NCBI GenBank assembly: GCA_025403435.1
Contig: CM046338.1
Location: 22,218,392-22,282,391, forward strand
DNA: 64,000 bases
Direction of reading: 5' to 3'
DNA from: Artocarpus heterophyllus
Lineage: Eukaryota > Streptophyta > Magnoliopsida > Rosales > Moraceae
The translations under genes and the position numbers were made by a program. Below the pieces are notes generated by a model. The model saw only the letters and a list, made by a program, of their open reading frames with translations. It was not told where the DNA came from and did not search any database. Below are positions 48,523 to 61,416 of the stretch, piece after piece. Positions within the stretch are counted from its first letter, which is position 1. Each line of letters begins with the position of its first letter.

Positions 48523-50456
48523 TGTTAGATATATATGCCCTAAGGACAAAAAAATGTAATATGTTTTTGTAGACATTTTTTTCAATAAAGAATTTATTTA
48601 TTGTTCATATACCAAATTATTGTCTTTTTTACGTTCATATTTGTTGGATGTATGATAAGCAAACAAAAGTCTGAGACTATCGGTGTAAGCCTTTAGAATC
48701 AGGCATATGATGGATAGATTATACAAAAGACATGATTTTAAAGGTGACAGTCTAAACTATAAGATCTACAATTGAGAGAATAAAGTTGGACGCTTTATTC
48801 ATGTAAAGATTGTTATGTTGACTATAACCCTAAGGGGAGATGGTTTGTCTTTGCTATCGGAGGTACACTCCATGAATAGAAACATTGGTACATTGTCATA
48901 GATGATGATGTACTGGATTGGGACATAAAGTGCAATTGTTTTGGATTAATAATTTTGTCTCAACAAATCAATTCACTTTAGACAATCATATGTGTTGTAT
49001 CTTAATCTTGAGATGAATAATTTGTCTTGACTTATGTCTTTTGATGTACCAAAGGGTGGCATCCACATTTTATGTTGGTACGCATGTTGGTATGTTGGAG
49101 GCATGACTCTTGATAGCGTAGATCTGTTATTCATAAATACGAAATCTATAGCTCCTCTTTAGGAGTCGATGAGATCCTCTTATATGCGGTATCTTGTAAT
49201 TGAAAAACTGAAACGCTCAACCATTTGGATACATAAGTGTAACCAAATGGTATACTATCTTTGGATGGTAAGTTTTTCGATGGTAAGATAATGGAATGTA
49301 AGGGAAAAATAATCAGCAAGGTAAGACAAAATTTATCCTTACGTCGATTATGGATAATACTATAGGGATAAGATACATTATGAAATGTCATGGAGACTTA
49401 GCTATTTGGGCTTCTTAATTCTATGTAGTTTGAGAGTGCAGCTCTAAGCTCTTAGGGGGAGTAACGTTAGAGTTGATAAATATGAAATGCATATCTGGGA
49501 TATTGGGTTTCATAATTATCGGAAGCTTGAACTATATAGGTCCATCAGGTCCCTTTTGCTAGCTCATAATAAATCTTATAACTATATGACGTGCTTTTTG
49601 AATAAATTGGTGACTTATGTTAAATCATTAGATTGGCTAAAATTTGATAGGGTTAGATAATTCATGTCTGTTTATCAGTTGAATTAATTTTGTGTAAATT
49701 AATTCAAGATAACTTGTTGAATTATCAAGAATGTTTATTTTCCTATAGATTATCTAGATATGGTTGTTTTGATTAGATAACATCTCTATTGGGTTATTTG
49801 AATTAAAACTAAGGCTTTATCCTAAGAATCTTGGGTGGGAAATAAAAGATTTATAGGGATCATTTATCATAAGTTTAGCAGGCTAATCTTCAGGTTCGGT
49901 ATACCGATGGAGTAAGTTCGGTAGGCCGATTTATCACTTTGGCCTGCCGACTGAACGATTTTTGATCACCGTTTTTGGACATTATTTTTTATCAGTTATT
50001 GATCCTGATTTGAATTTTTGAGGCCTTATCTGATAAGAACTAACTCCTAGGCCCAACCTCTATAAATAGGGAGTGAGAGTCATAGTTATTTATATCAGTT
50101 GAGGAATTAATAGTGAGCACTCTAGTCTGTGAGTCTCTAAAACTTTTTGAGAGCTATTGTTCACAAAGCATGAACCTTAGTTTTGGGTTTCCTTAATTGG
50201 TTGGATGGAGAGTCATTAGGAAGAGCTGTACTTTGTGGACCTACATGAACTCCAATCGTGGATAGAGAATAGCAAAAAAGGTTAGTTGGTTAAGGTTCTT
50301 CTAGAACGCCTTTCTCTTCACAGATTGCAAGAGCTTTTTGGCAAACAAGATTAGTAAGATCTGGTTAATTTATGCATATAGCATGTCAAACTTGTGTTTT
50401 GACAAATACTCAAACTTAAAATTTTAAAATTTCCATTGCGTACTGTTTTTCCAGTA
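48523..50456 (+). repeat. 3' LTR of element C (1934 bp)
   Basis: It starts TGTTAGATATATATGCCC directly after the polypurine tract (48511-48522) and ends ccagta (mutated from CCAACA). The TATA box TATAAATAGG is at 50061-50070. Decayed palindromic motifs (ttcggtaggccga, tggcctgccga) lie upstream at about 49880-49955. Confidence 0.9.
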
Positions 50457-51040
50457 ATTCCAACTTTCTAATATTAACATTCCTGATTACTTACTTTATT
50501 ATGCTTCCAAAATACAAGAGACAGGATTGGATTCTCAAATCCATATTGTACCAAGTAGATTAAAAGACATAATTCTATAAATAAGAGTATGTTAATAACT
50601 TAAGATCAAAATGATCTTATATATGATTATCAATCGATAATATTAGAACTTAACATATCATATCATTTCTCTGTCCTCCATAATCTCATTATGTGTAATG
50701 TACTTATTTAATGGCTCACTGCATTAATGATTCGGATAAGGTCGCTCCATTCTCAATGAAAATGACATGTACTAGCAATTGTCAATTAACAATTCCATAC
50801 TTGAATTGAATAATTATTATATATTACTGACCATTTTAATTATAATTCTTCAATATCATCCTCCTGCATATAACACCTATATACAATATTTAAATTCATA
50901 TAGATAATTATAGAATTTAAGTGATATTCATGAAGTATTCAACAAACATGCACACAAAAATAATGAAAATTTTAATTCATTTATTTATAAATATGTCCAT
51001 TATAAAAATATCACATGCTTTGAGGGCATTTATTTTAACA

Positions 51041-51779
51041 ATTAGCACTAATGTTTGACTCAAGAGAGATCAAACGACATCAAGTAGTACAACAATGGGT
51101 GATCATCAAAGACATTGAATGCCAAGAGCAAGAGAAGTAATATAATCATAGTGGATTACAATGTCAAAAAATTTATAGATTATTTGTATTAAAAAAATAA
51201 ACTATCAAATCAATTAGAGAATTAAGCATCCTCATTCCCAATATGCTATAAAATACCATCAAATTAAGAGGAATGATCAGAGACACAGTTTTAAATACTA
51301 ATATTTCAGGCAATTACATCGGACATGATTTTTACTCATTTTGATCTTAAAGTTTTCTTTGGGTTTTGCTTTTAAGTTTTTAACTAATTTGTTTGTTTAA
51401 TCTTAGTCTCTTGTGCAAGAATGTTGATTTAGTATTAGATGAATTTTTTTCCCAACAACCCTAATTAAATTTATGTTGTTTTTGTTAATTACTCAAATTC
51501 TCTAGTAGTCATTTTTAGTATAACATAATGTGTATATTAATATATACGACACTTTTTTAATTGAGTTTTAAAATCTTTGAGGCGCGTCTAACATGGGAAA
51601 CGGTTAGTAGCTGGCGGTCTTTGATTAAATATCACAAGATTTGTTATCTAGGATAATCAAAAAGCTTCACATGATGCCCTCTTTTGTCTCTACCATGGTA
51701 TTCCTTATGGATATTAATCAATCTCAAAATTGAAGTTGCGAATAGTATGTATGGAAATAATGGCGTACTAAATTGAAGT
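51041..51779. other. intergenic, no gene seen
   Basis: AT-rich sequence outside LTR E, with no credible ORF or repeat structure. Confidence 0.45.
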
Positions 51780-52990
51780 TTTAAATGTTCATGAGAAACA
51801 TTTTATGAAAGACATTTTACAAAAAATATTTTGAGAAAAACATTTTTTGAAAGATATGTCATAGGAAATATTTCATGATATATATTTTATGAGAAACATT
51901 TATGAAAAACATTTTATGAGAAACGTTTTATGAGAAATTTTTTACGAAAATATTTTACGAGAAAAGTTTTACGGCAAACTTTTTATATGAAATGTTTTAT
52001 GTAAATGATTTGTGAGAAATGTTTTATGAAATATGTTTAAGCTTACTAAGCGAAGCTCATTAAAGTTCCTCCATGCTTTAGGAGACAATACAAAAGGACA
52101 ATATGAATGTTTCTTGGGCTTGGCATAGCGGTGGAACAAATGCAACAATTGAGCTATGGATACTGCTACAGTTGTTTTCTGTTGTGTTGAAGAACTCTAG
52201 GTTCATTTGGTAAATGGATTCGAATTAGTGATTTGATTAGAGTTGTGTGATTTGAATTAGGATTTGAATTAGTAATTCAAATTGTTATCCGAATTGATAT
52301 TTAGATGTGCGTTTAAGTTTTAATCTGAATATGGAATAAAATTGAAATTTGTGTTTAGAGAGATAGTAAAAAAAGTTTTTTATTTATTAACAAATATAAT
52401 AAAATCTTAATGTTAATGATGCTAAAGAATATGCAATTTGGATCTTAAATTATTCTTCTCTTCACTAGGAACACAATGAAAAAAGAATCATCTCAATTGG
52501 ATATTAAAAAAAGAAGTTATAACTTTTTTCCTGAAATATAGGTGAGAGAATTTTAACTTTTTAGTAGCAAAGATATCCGAGTATTAAGAGTTTAAGTGGT
52601 CAAAACTCTAAAAACTTAGATTCTTGATACTTATTTGATTCAAATTTTTGGGGAAACAAACATGTATCCAAAGGATTTTTAACACTCGAATCCAAATTTG
52701 AGTCCATTAAGTCTAAAGAATGCATGAAACAAACATTCTCTCTATGTTTATTGAAAAACAAGACTTATGTTTCTATTTAATTGCAACATAACTTGCAATA
52801 GTTTTTAAGTATTGTTAAAAAAAATTTGCTCTACATTTTCTTACTAGTAAGTAAGATTAATATTAAGAAATGAAGTTTAAGCATGTTAAGTAACGATTTG
52901 GAAAGTTGGATCATCCTAACTAGTATCAGAGTTGTTATCATGCCATCCTACTTTGTATTGTTATACGTTTGCTTTGCTACATCTCAAATA
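51780..52990 (+). mobile_element. relic of a D-like gypsy LTR and primer site
   Basis: About 51780-52080 resembles the second half of the D LTR: the attttatgagaaac repeats, then cttactaagcgaagctcat and tccatgcttta. About 52795-52920 matches the D LTR end. It is followed by a decayed primer site (agtatcagag, near 52922) and the first internal bases (gttatcatgccatcc). Between these, about 52195-52740 does not match D and starts ggttcatttggtaaatgg, so it may be a later small insertion. The left end of the LTR is missing. Confidence 0.6.
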
Positions 52991-54820
52991 AGTCAATGTT
53001 ATGTCTGTGGTAGTAAAGTTTAAAGCTTTATGACATTGTCCATGATGTTTATGCAACCCTATGTGCAGCAAATCAACCCTCTTTATTCACTAGCAAAGTA
53101 AATACTCAGTGACGACATCAAACTATAGTAGATAAGAAAAATGGTTACGACAAATCTAGAATTTTACTTTCATGTTTTTTCTCTATTAAACAAGTACTAT
53201 ATATATTACCTAATAAATTATATTTACACATCCTTAGACACCTCTTAACTTGACCAAGCTCAATTAAAATAACACCCCCGTAATTATTAAATTTCTACAA
53301 GTAAAAAATTCCCAAAATATCCCCCTTGTATGATTAAAACATAGTTTAAGCTACTGAAACAAGCAATAACTGATAACTTTACTACTCAAATCTTATACAA
53401 TCAACATATTCTATAGGCCCTTAAAAAAAATATCCCATATGTGTATTTAATTCTTTGGGAAAATTCTAAACATACCTTCTGAACTATATTCAAAATACCA
53501 TAAACATTCTCTAAATTTAATTAAAAAAGTACTCTTAGTTTTTTAAAGGATTAAATAAAAAATCTTTTGACTAGTCAAATTATTAAAAATGTCAACAATA
53601 CCGTTAAAAATAAGCGTTTAAAATTTTTAATAGAATTTCTATATTATGTAAATATTAACTATCTAAAAACCAAATTAGAAGCAAATTTAAAAAAAGGATT
53701 TTGCAAACTATTTACAAATTAAATAAATCTAAGTAGAAGAAGATGACACACAAAAACCAGAGAAGAAATGCATGACGATCTCATAATTACTAGGCCTTGA
53801 AGAGCGAGCACAAATCATCAGATCTTGGTCATCGTAGGGGGTCGGGAGAGAGATTTTGAGAGAGTGGTAGAGAGAGAAAGCTTCAGCATAGGAAAAAAAA
53901 AAAGGCTAAATCACAGGTAAAGAAGAAAGGGTAAATTTGGGATTTTGACGTCTTTATTGAAAGAAAATGTTATTTGCTTTACATCTAAAAGGATGTGATA
54001 AACTTTTTTATAAGTTTTAAAAATTTGCTATTAGATGTAATTTCTCAAGAAACTTTGTCACCATGTGTACATAACACATGAACAAGAAGGTTATAATAAA
54101 AGCAATAAGTCAAGGATTACAAATTTAGTCTAATGGTAAGTCTACATATGACTTTTTCAAAAGATTTAAAGTTTGAATCTTTCTACCCCAATATCAAAAA
54201 GCAATAAATCACTTAATTATAAACTTAGGCATATTCAAAGTCTTTATCTTTACTTGTACAAATTCATGCTTTTTCTCTGACACGTGGATGGGAGGGTTTT
54301 TTTTCCCTTCTCTTTTCAATTTTTTTATTTGTTTTTTTTTTTCCTTTTTACCTTGCATCTTACTCTTTCATTTTTTTCTTCTCACCTCTGTGTTCTTTTT
54401 TACTTCCCCCTAATATCTTATGTATTCTCAAATTCACTTAATTAAATTATTTTTAATGTGTATTATCAAAATACTTTTCTTTTCTAATTTATCCTTATTT
54501 TATATTTTCTATATTCTCTAACTATCATTTTGGCACAATCTTCAAGTTTCATTCCTGTTTATTTTTTAATTTTATTTGTGGCTTTTCTTTTTTTTAAAAA
54601 AAAAATTATTTGTTTCCTTTTCCTTTCTTTTTCTTTTTTGTATGTCGTTTAATTTTTTTTTTGTTAAGTGTGACCTCTAAGTTTCACTTTAGTTTCTTTT
54701 ACTTACATATTTTTTCTTGGTGGCACTTTTAACTATCTTTTTTATTATAAATGATATTTTTCTAATTTACCCTATTGAAATAATTTCTCTCACATATGTC
54801 TTTACTCAAATATATATTTG
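52991..54820. other. intergenic, no gene seen
   Basis: AT-rich and, from about 54290, strongly pyrimidine-rich on the plus strand. Around 53760-53900 a GA-rich stretch looks like the decayed 5' region of some transcribed unit, but no ORF supports this. Confidence 0.4.
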
Positions 54821-55090
54821 CACTACTAGAAATTTGAGATTGTATAACCCTCATTCAACAACCTTTTTTTAAAAAAAGCCATCGTGGTAAGGGAAAAGAC
54901 GCAGGAAGTTATGCCTGAGAAGACAAAAACCATTGTGGTAAAGGAAGATGTCTACCACGATGGTTTTTAGGGAAACCATCATGGTACATTATAACTTTCT
55001 ACAACGGTTTTTTGAAAAACTATCGTGAAGGGTTGGAGCTTTCCATGATGGTTTTTTTTCCAAAAGTTGTAGTGGAAGATGCCTTAAAAA
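54821..55090. repeat. left subterminal repeat array of the CACTA element
   Basis: At least seven copies of a 10-14 bp motif (accatcgtggta, accacgatggttttt, accatcatggta, ccatgatggttttt) occur in both orientations. In this superfamily such arrays are the binding sites of the element's TNPA-type protein. Confidence 0.85.
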
Positions 55091-55395
55091 CCTTTTTTGT
55101 AGCTTGAGAATCAGATACGAATCACAAACCTAATTCTCAAATACACATCCAGAACCTTTTGAAACTACTGTAGCCGTCCCTCTTCACCTCCATCCTCCTT
55201 AAGTTTTTATTAGATATATTTATAAATTGGCGTTCATTTTGTTGCTTATTGATCTGTGTTTATTGTATTGTGGATGGGTATAATTAATTTGTTATATGAA
55301 TATGATTTATTATTAGAATATGATGACCATGTGTAATTTGTGAAATGTTTTTAATTAAATTACACTATTTATTATTTCGATTTAGGACTTGAGAA

Positions 55396-58300
55396 ATGGA
55401 TAAGAAATTGATGTGGGATTTTCGATTGTCTAGACAATATGTGAATGGTATGCAAAAGTTCTTGGATTTTGCCAAAACTTATGCCCATGGTGATAAAATT
55501 CGATGTCCTTGTGTTCAATGTGGAAACCATAGATCTCATTCAATTCCAGTTGTTAAAGTACATTTATTACAATATGGAACTATAAGCAGTTAACAAATGT
55601 GGCATTTTGATGGCGAATCTAAGTTCAATCCAACTTTAGTAAGTAAAGAAATGGAGGCTAATGTAGAAGATAATATGGATGATCATGACAATATGGTTGA
55701 TATGGTCAATGATTTGGAAGAACACTTCCTACATTATCTGGATTTATTTGAGACAATGATGAATGATGCCGAGACACTCGTGTTTGACGGGTGTACCAAT
55801 TTCATCAAATTGTCTACTTTAGTTGGACTATGGAATTTGAAAACATCAAGAGGGGGGTCAAATTCAGTTTCACAAAGCTTTTGGAATTTCTAGGAAGGCT
55901 TTTTCCTGATGGTAATAAATTACCAACTAGTATGTATGAGGCTAAGAAGACTTGAGCACTTCGGGAATAGAGTATGAGAAAATTCATCCTTGTGAAAATG
56001 ATTGTGTTCTTTATAGGAATGAGTATGAGGACAAAAATTATTGTCTGGTTTATCAACAATCAAGGTGGAAGAAAGGAAAGGAATCAATAGACAGTAAGAA
56101 TGGATTGTCGACGAAGGTGTTAGGTATATTTTAAGAATTTGACATGGTATCATGACAAATGGGTTGACGATGGTATGCTTAGACATCTAACGAATTTGCC
56201 ACAATGAAAGACTTTTGAAGCCAATCATCTCGAGTTTAGTGTGGATCTAAGAAATATACATTCGCTTTATCAATAGATGGAATGGACGACAGATAGTAAC
56301 ATGAGTTGTAGGCATAGCACTTGGCTCGTAATACTTGTTAAGTACAATCTCTCTCCAAAAATGTGCATGAAGCGGAGGTTTTTAATGTCATCTTTATTGA
56401 TTTCAGGTCCTCACTAACCAGGGAACGACTTTAATGTGCACTTGACACCTTTAATTGATGACCTAAAAAAACTTGTGGGAAAATAGAATTGAAGTTAGAG
56501 ATGCTTACCAAGAAGAGATGTTCACACTCTGTGCAATGTTGATATGGACAATTAACGACATCTCTACATATGGCAATTTATTTGGTTATTCATTGAGGAG
56601 TTCTATTGGTTGTCCTATTTTTATGAAGGAAACGTCTCACAAATGGTCAAAGACTAGTAAGCAAACCATTTTTCTTGGTCATAGAAGATGGTTGCCAAGA
56701 GATCGTTATTACCGCAAACAAAGGAAAGCCATTGATGGCAACATCAAAGAAAGAGACCCTCCTTAGCCTTTGACAGGTGAACAAATATTTAAAATGGTAA
56801 AAGATGTAAACGTGGTATTTGGGAAGAGAAAGCGTGGTAAGGATGAGTTGCCAATAGATATACCATGGAAAAAGAGATCAATCTTTTTCGATCTTCCATA
56901 CTAGATGTAACTTTTTGATCATCATTGCTAGGATGATTTGCATATTGAGAAAAACATTTGTGAATCAATAGTCAACAGGCTGTTTGACATTCTGGGCAAG
57001 ATTAAAGATGGTGAAAAAGCATAGTTAGATCTCATAGAAATGTAAATTAGGCCTAATTTGTTTCCCAAGCACAGAGAGAACTGTACTTACTTACCTCTGG
57101 CGAAGCACATGTTACCCAAAGCGGAAAAGTGAAGGCTTTGTGAATGGCTTACTTCATTGAAAGTGCCAGACAACTATTCTTTGAACTTAAAAATTTCGTG
57201 TTAGTGATGGATTTGAAACTTATTAGCATGAAAACGCATGATTGTCATATGTTGATGCAATAATTACTACCACTTGCATTGCGGGGAATTCTAACAAAGG
57301 ATATGAGATTTGTAATTACCAAGTTGTGCTCGTTCTTTAATTCAATATACTCCAAGGTAGTTGATTCACTTATGCTAGATTCACTACAATTGGAGTTGAT
57401 ACAAACCTTATACATGCTTGAGAAATATATTCCACCGACATTTTTTGACATCATGATTCATTTAATGATGCGTTTAGTAGTGAAGTTAAGTTATGCAGAC
57501 CATTATATTTGAGATGGATGTAACTATTTGAAAGGTATATGAAGGTTTTGCAAGGCTATGTGGAGAACCAAAATAGGCCATAGGGATGTATTGTAGAAAG
57601 TTACATAGTTGAGGAATCGGTTAAATTTTGCTCTAAGTACTTGTCCAATGCGGAAGCAATTGAGATACTAAAGACAATAAACATTGAGGCTAGGGGACTA
57701 TCTATTAGTAATCCTTCCTCGAGAAATCGAGGGGAGTGGGAGCAAGCCTGTCTTTATGTCTTACGGTATGCTAATGAAGTAGAGCTTTTCATTGAGGTGC
57801 ATATGAAGGAATTAAAAAAGACAAACCCAAAAAGAGCAAGAAATGAGAAGTGGTTGTAACATGAACACAACCGGACCTTTCGGCTGCTGATTAGAGATAT
57901 ATCTATGGCTAGTGCTCCACATCACAAGATAAAGGCATGTCACAAGACTTCAAAAACCTAGCTAGAGGATCGTTGTCGATAGTTACAAGGTATGCGTCAT
58001 ATTCCATAAATGGCTATACTTTCTACACTCGCAAAAGAGATGAGAAGCACCCTATCAAAAATAACGGTGTGACTCTTTGTCCGAGGCTATACATGTTTTT
58101 TCCACCAAGGACAAGAATCTAGTATATGGGGCCATGAACTACTTGGTTTCATTGAAGATATTTGGGAACTTGATTATGGGGGATTGTGCATAGGACTTTT
58201 TAAGTGCAAGTGGGTCGACAATAACTATGTTAAAACCGATAATGATGGCATCACGGTGGTTGACTTTAGAAGATTGGGATACAAGAATAATCCCTTCATT

Positions 58301-58560
58301 ATGGCATCATAAGCAATCCAAGCATTTTATATAACAAATCCCTAAGATTTAGATTTGTCCCTAGTCATCCCAATGAAGCCAAGAGTAGTTATTGACTGTG
58401 AAGAAGTTGCCAAGGATTGCACAGATATTCCCTCATTCACAAAGGGAATGCCACCGATTAAAGAGATTGATGATTTTGAAGATAATGTTTCGTATTTGTT
58501 TTACGAAGACGTGAAATGGATATGTATCAAGGAACCAAAGAAAAAAAAGAGGAAAAAATG
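55396..58560 (+). pseudogene. CACTA TNP2-type transposase remnant
   Basis: It starts at ATG 55396 with a transposase-associated domain (MDKKLMWDFRLSRQY, then IRCPCVQCGNHRSH with its Cys/His pattern). After a stop at 55591-55593 and frameshifts, it continues with an acidic region (55600-55890) and the TNP2 core (about 55930-57020, with TWLVILVKYNL, MLIWTINDISTYGN and FLGHRRWLPRDRYYR). A DUF4218-like region follows (about 57270-57640: LRGILTKDMRF, LEKYIPPTFFDIM). A DUF4216-like region (about 57937-58400) comes next, with a basic tail KKKKRKK before the stop at 58561. At least ten stops or frame changes interrupt it. It would have cut and joined the element's ends. Confidence 0.88.
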
Positions 58561-59029
58561 AACATTTGTAAACAAATTTATGTCAATTTATTATTTCGTG
58601 TTTTCTTCTTCTTTTTTTTTTTTTAAACTAAGGGATATATCTATTTATAGTCATATTGTGATAAAACAACAAAAAGTAAAAACTCTAGGCCATTGGATGT
58701 ATAGCACATGGGTTGGCTACCCTAGACAGAGGAGAAAAACTTTTGAAATTGGTGTTTTTAGACCAATTTTTTACAACGGTTTTTATAAAATACTGTCGTT
58801 AAAATTTAATATTTCATGAGATGAATAAGAGCAAAAAATAATAACTGGAGAATGAATACGATTCTATGGTTAGCCGAGACGGATATAGAATGCTTGAGCA
58901 ATTATTGGTACGTTATTATCTTACTAATTGTACACATATTAATTATTCTATCATTAACATGTTACTAACATAGCATAATATAGTTAGCTGAGACGGTTGT
59001 GCTACCAACATGGGAAGAGTTGTGGTTAA
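58561..59029 (+). other. spacer between the two CACTA coding regions
   Basis: No coding signal. One stray copy of the subterminal motif pair (acaacggtttttat...actgtcgt) lies at 58772-58799. Confidence 0.5.
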
Positions 59030-60540
59030 AACCATGCCAAGATCCTGATGGACAATTTAAAAATCAAGAGTAGCACAAATAGGGAACTTGATTGTAAGTT
59101 TATTAAACTCAAATTATTAATTTGTAATTTTATAACTGTTGAAGCATATGAAGAACAACTTGGTTTGTTGTTGTTTTAGAAGATGAGTACACAATGCAAC
59201 AAAGTCAAGGGACCTTCCATTCTACCGGTAACGATGACATATTGACGAGGGCACTAGGGAGCCAAAACATTCAGGACGTGTTTGTACTCAATCAAAGTAT
59301 GTGAAGCAGTTTTAATATTTCGACCTCTAACCAGGTTCAAAATTTGATTCCTAAATGTTGAAGATGCAGATGAAAATTACAGAACTACTAGGTCTTGTGA
59401 TCGAGTGCCAAGGACTTGCCAGACCGACAGATGAGAGCATTTCACAATGCAACAGCTTCAAGGCTAGCTTTAACCTTCCCGATAATGTAGCAGAAGCTCT
59501 ATAATGTCCAGAAGTCCAATTGTTACCTCATCGTTAAAAGCCCAAACAATAGCAAGAATGCAGTCTCTTTGTTGATGATAGAATTAATGGTAGGTGTGCA
59601 CTTTTGTGCTCGGGAAGGCGTGGATGGGGAATCTTTCAATTGATACAGTCCATGGAAGATCCTTAGGGGATAAAAACATGCACATTAGCATCATTACTAC
59701 TAGGATTAGAATAGCTGAATTGCTTGTTTTGACATTTGAAGCAACAATTATGGGTGAAGCTACCAGAAGCTTTGTTGCATGGTCAAAGAGGTTAATTGAA
59801 GTGTTGCCATGACAAAGTCAAATGGAGCACCTAGCCACGTTCCACAAGATTTAAGGGAAAGAAACACCAAAAAAAGAAAAGTTCTATAAAAGCAAGACAA
59901 TCATAACCTAAGGCAGAACAAGAATAAGAACAACTCGTTGTGAATAGGCCACTGCCTGCTTTTAACTTCTCTTAAGTACCTCTAGAATTTATGTAGTTGG
60001 CTTTGTACACAAATTCTTTCATGCGCGAAGGGTTGATGGTTTAGTGCCCGATACCTAAAATAATTACTGGCAGTGAATTGCCTATCTATATGGGGTATGA
60101 AGACATTACTACTTCATCACTTTTGATCAAATCTAGTGAACTATATAATGCTATACCTCAGGTAATAGCTCTATCCTTAATTCTTAGTTTTTTAAATCTA
60201 AGCTGAGTTATAAGGTGCTTTCAAATAATTGAGTGCATTATTTTTCATTGTAGTTTTTTGGTGGAATATTGTGAACCTCAAGGCAAGGCGCATAATTTCG
60301 ACTTCATATCACCGGCTATTGTTTCAAATATTGCAAGAGACCCACAAAGTGATTGTAAAGAGTGCGCCATGTCACTCCTCCACCTATTAGCTCAAGCACC
60401 GAGGGGGAAATTATTCTTCATGCCATACAATGTTAGAGAACATTAGATGTTGACACTTGCTTCATCATGGGAGGACCAAATATATTGGTTTGATCCTCTC
60501 GGACACCCACCATGTGATGATTTCGTATCACTCACATGAT
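59030..60540 (+). pseudogene. second CACTA coding region with C-terminal Ulp1-like cysteine protease remnant
   Basis: Segments with the plant CACTA second-gene pattern are visible. The N-terminal part has EDEYTMQQ and LTRALGSQ-like sequence (about 59180-59300). A domain near 59594-59812 ends in ATRSFVAWSKRLIEV, which resembles the G-x-x-x-x-W-P-K-x-L-I motif of this family. A C-terminal piece (60258-60540) reads RGKLFFMPYNVREH-stop-MLTLA...IYWFDPLG. The last matches the HW...D core of C48/Ulp1 proteases: His is at 60441-60443 and Asp at 60492-60494, but the Trp after His is a TAG stop. The catalytic Cys region is not recognisable. An intron or decay separates the parts (about 59960-60250). 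Confidence 0.72.
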
Positions 60541-61039
60541 TGTAAAAATCAATTTTTCTTATAAAATTAACTACGTTAAGTTTTGCATAATTATGTTTAT
60601 TAATTCATTTTAATCATGACACATTGTTAGGGCGCTTAACGATTGAAAACTTTAAGCGGGAAGCGTTGTAACATTGTGGCCGAACAAAATGCTATATTCC
60701 AAATGTAAGTGTCCAAAACAACAAAGAAACGTAGAATGTGGTTTTTTATTTTATGTTTATGTGGGATATAATTAATAATGATAGATAAGCCCTAGCAAAA
60801 AAGGAATTTTTTATACATACGGATATAAAGGAAGTTAGGATTGAGTAGGTACAATTTACAAATAGATATGTCAAATTTAGATAGAGATAGTAGATAAATG
60901 ATGATTTAAAATAGTTCAAATGTAAATGTTCTTGTAAAGACCTTGTAATTTTAATATACATTATTTTCTGATGTAATTAGGGCTTCGTAGTAATGGATAA
61001 CACTGGCCATCCGATGGGAAATCAAAAATTCATGCAATT

Positions 61040-61416
61040 TTTTTCTTTGTGCAAGACCAATTTTCCATGACAGTTTTTAGCTAAAACCTTGTGCCAAAAA
61101 TCGTCATGGAAACATTACCTTACACGATGGTTTTTACAAAAACCATCGTGTAAGATTATGATATATCCTTTTTCCATGACGGTTTTTCAAAAAACTGTCA
61201 TGTAACATGTTCATTTTCATGATGGTTTCTACAAAAAACCATACTGATATAGACCCCCCAAAACCCCTAAATTTGGCACCTATACAGATATTCCATGACG
61301 GTAAAAAACCACCACAAAAACTCAATTTAGTATTACGACGGAGGTTTTCCAAACCGTCGTGAAAGTTTTTCACGATGGTTTTTAAACCATCATGGAAGGC
61401 CTAGTTTGTAGTAGTT
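61040..61416. repeat. right subterminal repeat array of the CACTA element
   Basis: More than ten copies of the ccatgacggtttttt / aaaaaccatcgtg motif lie in head-to-head pairs. A 34-bp inverted repeat at 61120-61153 has 15-bp perfect arms around a 4-base centre. Confidence 0.88.

Larger units (their letters stand above)
23811..50456 (+). mobile_element. copia element C, interrupted by B and D
   Basis: It is a plus-strand element with LTRs 23811-25681 and 48523-50456, a primer site at 25684-25695 and gag from 27351. The coding remnants are split by B (at 28154/37848) and D (at 38988/46518). A perfect 5-bp target duplication attcc flanks it (23806-23810 and 50457-50461) inside LTR E. Without the insertions C would be about 9.4 kb, close to B (9.7 kb). 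It has many in-frame stops and diverged LTRs, so it is an old, dead copy of the same family as B. Confidence 0.94.
22430..51040 (-). mobile_element. LTR E, probably solo, split by element C
   Basis: The left part (about 22430-23810) and right part (50462-51040) join at the attcc target site of element C. Together they give one LTR of about 1.96 kb, similar in order to the element A LTR (2.05 kb). The minus-strand LTR start is TGTTAAAATAAATGCCC at 51040, with a TATA box (TATAAATAG) at 22893-22902. No primer site is visible near 22430. The left boundary is placed at TGTTGG by analogy only. The right flank attag (51041-51045) has no match there, so E may be truncated rather than a clean solo LTR. 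Confidence 0.68.
54821..61416 (+). mobile_element. CACTA (En/Spm) DNA transposon, decayed (about 6.6 kb)
   Basis: The left terminus is CACTACTAGAAA at 54821. The right terminus reads tagtagtt, the inverse with its last base mutated (61409-61416). Flanks are ttg and ttt, an imperfect 3-bp duplication. Subterminal regions carry many copies of a CCATGATGGTTTTT / CACGATGG motif in both orientations. Inside are the transposase remnant and a second coding region ending in a Ulp1-like protease, the gene pair of many plant CACTA elements. Stops and frameshifts throughout make it non-autonomous. Confidence 0.9.

Noticed and set aside
53760..53960. GA-rich stretch as a host gene 5' end
   Set aside because: No ORF, splice pattern or homologous phrase could be found to support a gene.
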